A DNA stretch of 18,142 nt, from the NCBI GenBank assembly GCA_044425575.1, contig JAWXVE010000046.1, forward strand, positions 1 to 18,142, given 5' to 3'. Position numbers and translations under genes: made by a program. Each line of letters starts with the position of its first letter. Positions within the stretch are counted from its first letter, which is position 1. Shown here piece by piece: positions 15,602-18,142 of this stretch. This DNA is from JAWXVE01 sp044425575 (GTDB lineage: Bacteria; Bacillota; Clostridia; Lachnospirales; Lachnospiraceae). Below the pieces are notes generated by a model that saw only the letters and a list, made by a program, of their open reading frames with translations, was not told where the DNA came from and ran no database searches.

Positions 15602-16190
15602 ATTCAAATCCACCTGATTGTTGTTTTCTTATTTGTTTACTTGTAAATACGTTAAAATACAAAGCTACTGTTAGAGCATAGAATAACAGTCTACCTACAA
15701 TTGTATGTGCAAGGTAATAATACTCATTACCAAAGTAATGAATAATACAACAAATTACAAATAATCGTATTACATTGGCACCTATAATATAGAGGACTCC
15801 TGTTACTAAAAGATACGCCTTTTCCTTCTTCGTATAGATTCTAAAGTAAAGAAGTAGGGCAACATATACAATAATCTCAATTAGTCCTGCACATTCAAAA
15901 TCAATATAAAGTGAAATTGGTCCATATTGATTCTCTATAAATAAAATACCATAACTTGTGTATGCCGTAAAAACTCCTGAAATATTACCCAGTAACCCTG
16001 TTAAATAACACACGAGCCTCATTAAGTAGGGGGTTAAAGTTGGTTGCAGTAACCAAAAACTAAAAATAAAAAATCCTACACTACCTAATACAAAATGAAA
16101 ATATTCTAACTTGTTTTTCTTGAATACATAGAGGAAGTACCTCCATATAATAAATAATATAATTGCTATGATAATTGTTGTAGCTGTCAT
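15582..16190 (-). CDS. xrtG: Exosortase family protein, XrtG type
   Basis: A polytopic membrane cysteine protease/transpeptidase-like enzyme thought to recognise C-terminal sorting tails. The 202 residues contain roughly six to seven hydrophobic segments. The exosortase triad is visible: C100 in DFECAGLIE (97-105), R142 in ANVIRLFVICC (138-148) and H162 in YYYLAHTIVG (157-166), in the correct order and spacing. The short length without an added domain fits the Gram-positive XrtG group rather than EpsH or archaeosortases. The ATG at 16190 has AGGAG 6 bases upstream, and that site overlaps the TAG stop of the upstream PTPS-related gene. The neighbours (GT2, PTPS-related genes, and a protein with a C-terminal TM-basic tail) are those expected for this system. 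Its activity in Firmicutes is, as far as I know, inferred rather than shown. Confidence 0.87.
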   Translation of the reverse strand: MTATTIIIAIILFIIWRYFLYVFKKNKLEYFHFVLGSVGFFIFSFWLLQPTLTPYLMRLVCYLTGLLGNISGVFTAYTSYGILFIENQYGPISLYIDFECAGLIEIIVYVALLLYFRIYTKKEKAYLLVTGVLYIIGANVIRLFVICCIIHYFGNEYYYLAHTIVGRLLFYALTVALYFNVFTSKQIRKQQSGGFEYDGKLN

Positions 16191-16199
16191 CGCTCACTC

Positions 16200-16631
16200 C
16201 TAATTAAATAATATGTCACAATATCTTTGATACTTCTCATCATCAATAGGTTTTCCAACATTACTTTCAAACAACCTATCGCTTACTAGAACGGAGGACA
16301 ATGGGTTGTCTCCAAATTCAATTTCTTCTAGTCTTAGTGACAACTCTTCCACTCTTGACAAAGTTTCATCATAAAAGAATGTAGCAAGATTCTCAACAGT
16401 AGGTAGTTTTCCTTCTAGTCCTACTATTGTATTCAGATCCATCCCTACAAACTGCTTAAAAAACTCGTCTAACAAAGCGTTACATTGATTAAACGTTTGG
16501 TAGTCAGACGAGTCTCCACTTACTGAAACACTAATACAAAATGAGTGCGGGTGATATCCTTCGATAACACCCGGACGCATTGTATGTTTTGCATTAAATC
16601 GGTAGAAAAAACGATATCCATATTGGTACAT
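16200..16631 (-). CDS. 6-pyruvoyltetrahydropterin synthase-related protein A (exosortase G neighbourhood)
   Basis: A 143-residue PTPS/QueD-fold relative. The histidine triad is present as H16 (FNAKHTM) and H27/H29 (YHPHSF), and PTVENLATFFYDETL lies where QueD has its conserved NPT-EN helix. The catalytic cysteine is absent between H16 and H27, and the usual L-D-H motif is replaced by VGMDLNTIVG. It is clearly related to protein B of the same operon but diverged (similar triad spacing, different C-terminus, no charged tail). The ATG at 16631 shares one base with the TAA stop of the PASTA gene (TAATG), with AGGAG 11 bases upstream, so translation is probably coupled. A role in producing or sensing a ligand for the exosortase/glycosyltransferase pair is possible but unproven. 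Confidence 0.8.
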   Translation of the reverse strand: MYQYGYRFFYRFNAKHTMRPGVIEGYHPHSFCISVSVSGDSSDYQTFNQCNALLDEFFKQFVGMDLNTIVGLEGKLPTVENLATFFYDETLSRVEELSLRLEEIEFGDNPLSSVLVSDRLFESNVGKPIDDEKYQRYCDILFN

Positions 16632-18142
16632 TATGCTGTTTTCTCCTGTGAATTTTCTTTATTTTTCTTAGTGACAAAGTAGGTACACGACACTCCAATA
16701 AATGCAAGGATTGCAAAGATAATTGGTCCTGTACTAGCTCCTGCACATGTAATTGTCTTCACCATGTGTTGTCTAGTCTGGAATGAAATACCTGTGTAAG
16801 TAGTACCTTCTTCTAAGCCTACTTGGTATAACAATGCACTAATTGGAATCTTGAGTTCCAGTGCACTATGATCGCCAAATTCATCGACTACTAGGTAAGC
16901 GACTGCTCCGGTGATTGGTTCTGTTTGATTCACATCTTCACTTTCGTTCTTATCTGTTCCATGTGTAATATAAAGCTCTTGTATAGAATTAGCTGGATAA
17001 TTAGGACTACTCATTAATTCTGGAATAAAAAACTGTGCTAACAAGTCATTATTTACTTGGTCAAAATTACTTTGTGCTGTTAAGTCAAACATAAAGTCAT
17101 TTCCACTAATTCGATGTCCATCTTCAATAGTTGCAATTTCTAAACGAACGTATACATATTCATCATCTGTAACAAAACCAATCGTATTACGAACGTTAGA
17201 ATCGTACAATCCGCTTTCTAATACTAATGTACTACCTGGAAGAACACCAAGAAACTCATTGGTAGAGTCAATAGAATATCCTCTTTCCGTCCAGTATTCT
17301 TCATCACTCCACTCTTCTGGCATATCATAGATAAATGGCAAGCCTGACCAATCAGAGAAATATCCATCTACTGCAATATTCACACCAAGTCCAGAACCAT
17401 CTAAGCTTCCTGACCATAATTTCTGTGGTTCGTAAGAACCTAAACTTACATTTAAGTAAATCTGATCGCCCCAACCCGCATAAATTTCCCCTGTTACGGA
17501 TTGACTATACACAGCATCATATGCTATGTCTTCTGAATAACCATAACGTAGTAATGGTGTTGGTGCTGTCGGAAAGTCAGAAGCAAATTGTGCTAACGCA
17601 TCTGTAATAGACATACCAACATAAGATGGCATCTCCATAGAAGTAGATGCCCCAGTGCTTACAGTTAATTCAATGGAAATCTTACTATCTGTAGATACGC
17701 TTCCTGTAATATTCTGGCTTAACACTTCTCCATAAACTGCTGTACTAGAAGATTGTTCCACATAAGTAATCTCATACTCATATCCTTGTAATAACATGCC
17801 AATTGCATTTGCAACTTCATAGCGATCTTGTCCTACATAAGAAGGAATCTCAACGGTGCCTGGATTCAATGACACTCCCGCTCCTGCACTAATTCCAAAT
17901 GTAATAGCAAGTGCAGCATCCTTTGATACTTCCCCTACAACAGATTGAGCTGCAATAAATCCTGCTTCTATATCGGATTCTACTGTAGTCTTAATGGTGT
18001 CTGGGAAATACCATAAGCCCACCAAATTACCCATAGCCGCTTCAGCATCTGCAACACTCATTCCTGTGAAATCAGGAACAACTACAAGATCACCCACTGT
18101 TGTGGTATCTGTTGTGGCATCCGTTGTGGTATCTGTTGTGGC
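16631..18142 (-). CDS. PASTA-repeat surface protein with CBM9-like domain and C-terminal exosortase-type sorting tail, 5' end beyond the window
   Basis: 503 residues are visible; the frame stays open to the right edge, so the N-terminus and any signal peptide are missing. The first residues are Ala/Thr-Thr-Thr-Asp repeats, a probable linker. Three PASTA-like repeats follow at about 20-86, 97-164 and 169-235, two beginning IPSYVG or MPSYVG; PASTA modules often bind peptidoglycan fragments. Residues about 250-465 start with VDGYFSDWSGLP and later have DDEYVYVRLE and ALELKIPISAL, a pattern seen in CBM9/DOMON-like beta domains and in Firmicu-CTERM proteins. The end is a membrane segment (about 471-491) followed by a basic KKNK stretch: a tripartite sorting tail without LPXTG. 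It is probably the substrate of the adjacent exosortase. A GTG at 18097 is not the true start because coding continues upstream. Confidence 0.85.
   Translation of the reverse strand, partial: ATTDTTTDATTDTTTVGDLVVVPDFTGMSVADAEAAMGNLVGLWYFPDTIKTTVESDIEAGFIAAQSVVGEVSKDAALAITFGISAGAGVSLNPGTVEIPSYVGQDRYEVANAIGMLLQGYEYEITYVEQSSSTAVYGEVLSQNITGSVSTDSKISIELTVSTGASTSMEMPSYVGMSITDALAQFASDFPTAPTPLLRYGYSEDIAYDAVYSQSVTGEIYAGWGDQIYLNVSLGSYEPQKLWSGSLDGSGLGVNIAVDGYFSDWSGLPFIYDMPEEWSDEEYWTERGYSIDSTNEFLGVLPGSTLVLESGLYDSNVRNTIGFVTDDEYVYVRLEIATIEDGHRISGNDFMFDLTAQSNFDQVNNDLLAQFFIPELMSSPNYPANSIQELYITHGTDKNESEDVNQTEPITGAVAYLVVDEFGDHSALELKIPISALLYQVGLEEGTTYTGISFQTRQHMVKTITCAGASTGPIIFAILAFIGVSCTYFVTKKNKENSQEKTA
18099..18142. 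repeat. 12-base tandem repeat encoding a Thr/Asp linker, continuing past the right edge
   Basis: Three full units (18099-18110, 18111-18122, 18123-18134) and a partial fourth (18135-18142) of GTTGTGGTATCT-like sequence. Units differ at one or two positions. On the coding strand they give (A/T)-T-T-D tetrapeptides within the PASTA protein gene, so length variation would stay in frame. Confidence 0.9.

Noticed and set aside
16631..16760. LPXTG sortase signal at the end of the PASTA protein
   Set aside because: No LPXTG-type pentapeptide precedes the membrane segment, and the neighbouring enzyme is an exosortase, not a sortase.
18095..18097. GTG at 18097 as the start of the PASTA protein
   Set aside because: The frame remains open upstream with in-frame Thr/Asp repeats to the window edge, and a secreted protein needs a signal peptide that would lie further upstream.
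18099..18142. CRISPR-like array
   Set aside because: Units are only 12 bases, directly abutting with no spacers, and encode an in-frame linker.

Overview
The window looks like a chromosomal segment of a low-GC, endospore-forming Gram-positive anaerobe, most likely a member of the Clostridia close to Lachnospiraceae. This is inferred from AT-rich DNA, strong AGGAG-type ribosome binding sites, a RecU resolvase, the HisZ plus short-HisG pair, a YlbJ/SpoVV-like membrane protein, and an XrtG-type exosortase locus. Nearly everything lies on the minus strand. Only two genes, a small lipoprotein and the YlbJ-like gene, are on the plus strand. No tRNA, rRNA, insertion sequence or CRISPR array was seen, and no gap between genes exceeds about 150 bases.

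Region 1 (1-1967): the N-terminal 405 codons of a cobalamin-dependent methionine synthase (metH) run off the left edge. They diverge from a lipoprotein gene of unknown function. Both genes have near-consensus promoters, and a symmetrical hairpin with T-runs on both strands separates the lipoprotein from the his operon.

Region 2 (1983-7199): a tightly packed histidine operon, hisZ-hisG-hisD-hisB-hisIE, is read leftward from a perfect TTGACA-17-TATAAT promoter whose -35 box overlaps the stop codon of recU. hisC, hisH, hisA and hisF are absent. The HisIE protein carries an extra N-terminal domain of about 220 residues that looks like a decayed HisF/HisA barrel.

Region 3 (7196-12744): a six-gene housekeeping run on the minus strand encodes an RsuA-type pseudouridine synthase, a HAD phosphatase, a YgiQ radical SAM protein, a small membrane protein, an RluA-type pseudouridine synthase and RecU. 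No clear terminator separates recU from the his promoter, so some read-through into his is possible.

Region 4 (12810-13739): a YlbJ/SpoVV-like membrane protein on the plus strand has a candidate sporulation (sigma-E-like) promoter. Its 3' end overlaps the next, convergent gene by 7 bases.

Region 5 (13733-18142, right edge): this is the most unusual part. One minus-strand operon encodes, in order of transcription, a secreted PASTA-repeat protein with a CBM9-like domain and a C-terminal membrane sorting tail, a pterin-synthase-like protein, an exosortase of the XrtG type, a membrane family 2 glycosyltransferase, and a second pterin-synthase-like protein. This matches the poorly characterised Gram-positive exosortase G / Firmicu-CTERM neighbourhood. 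A reasonable inference is that the exosortase processes or re-anchors the PASTA protein at the cell surface, that the glycosyltransferase makes or attaches a glycan or lipid-linked sugar, and that the two pterin-synthase-like proteins supply or bind an unknown small molecule.
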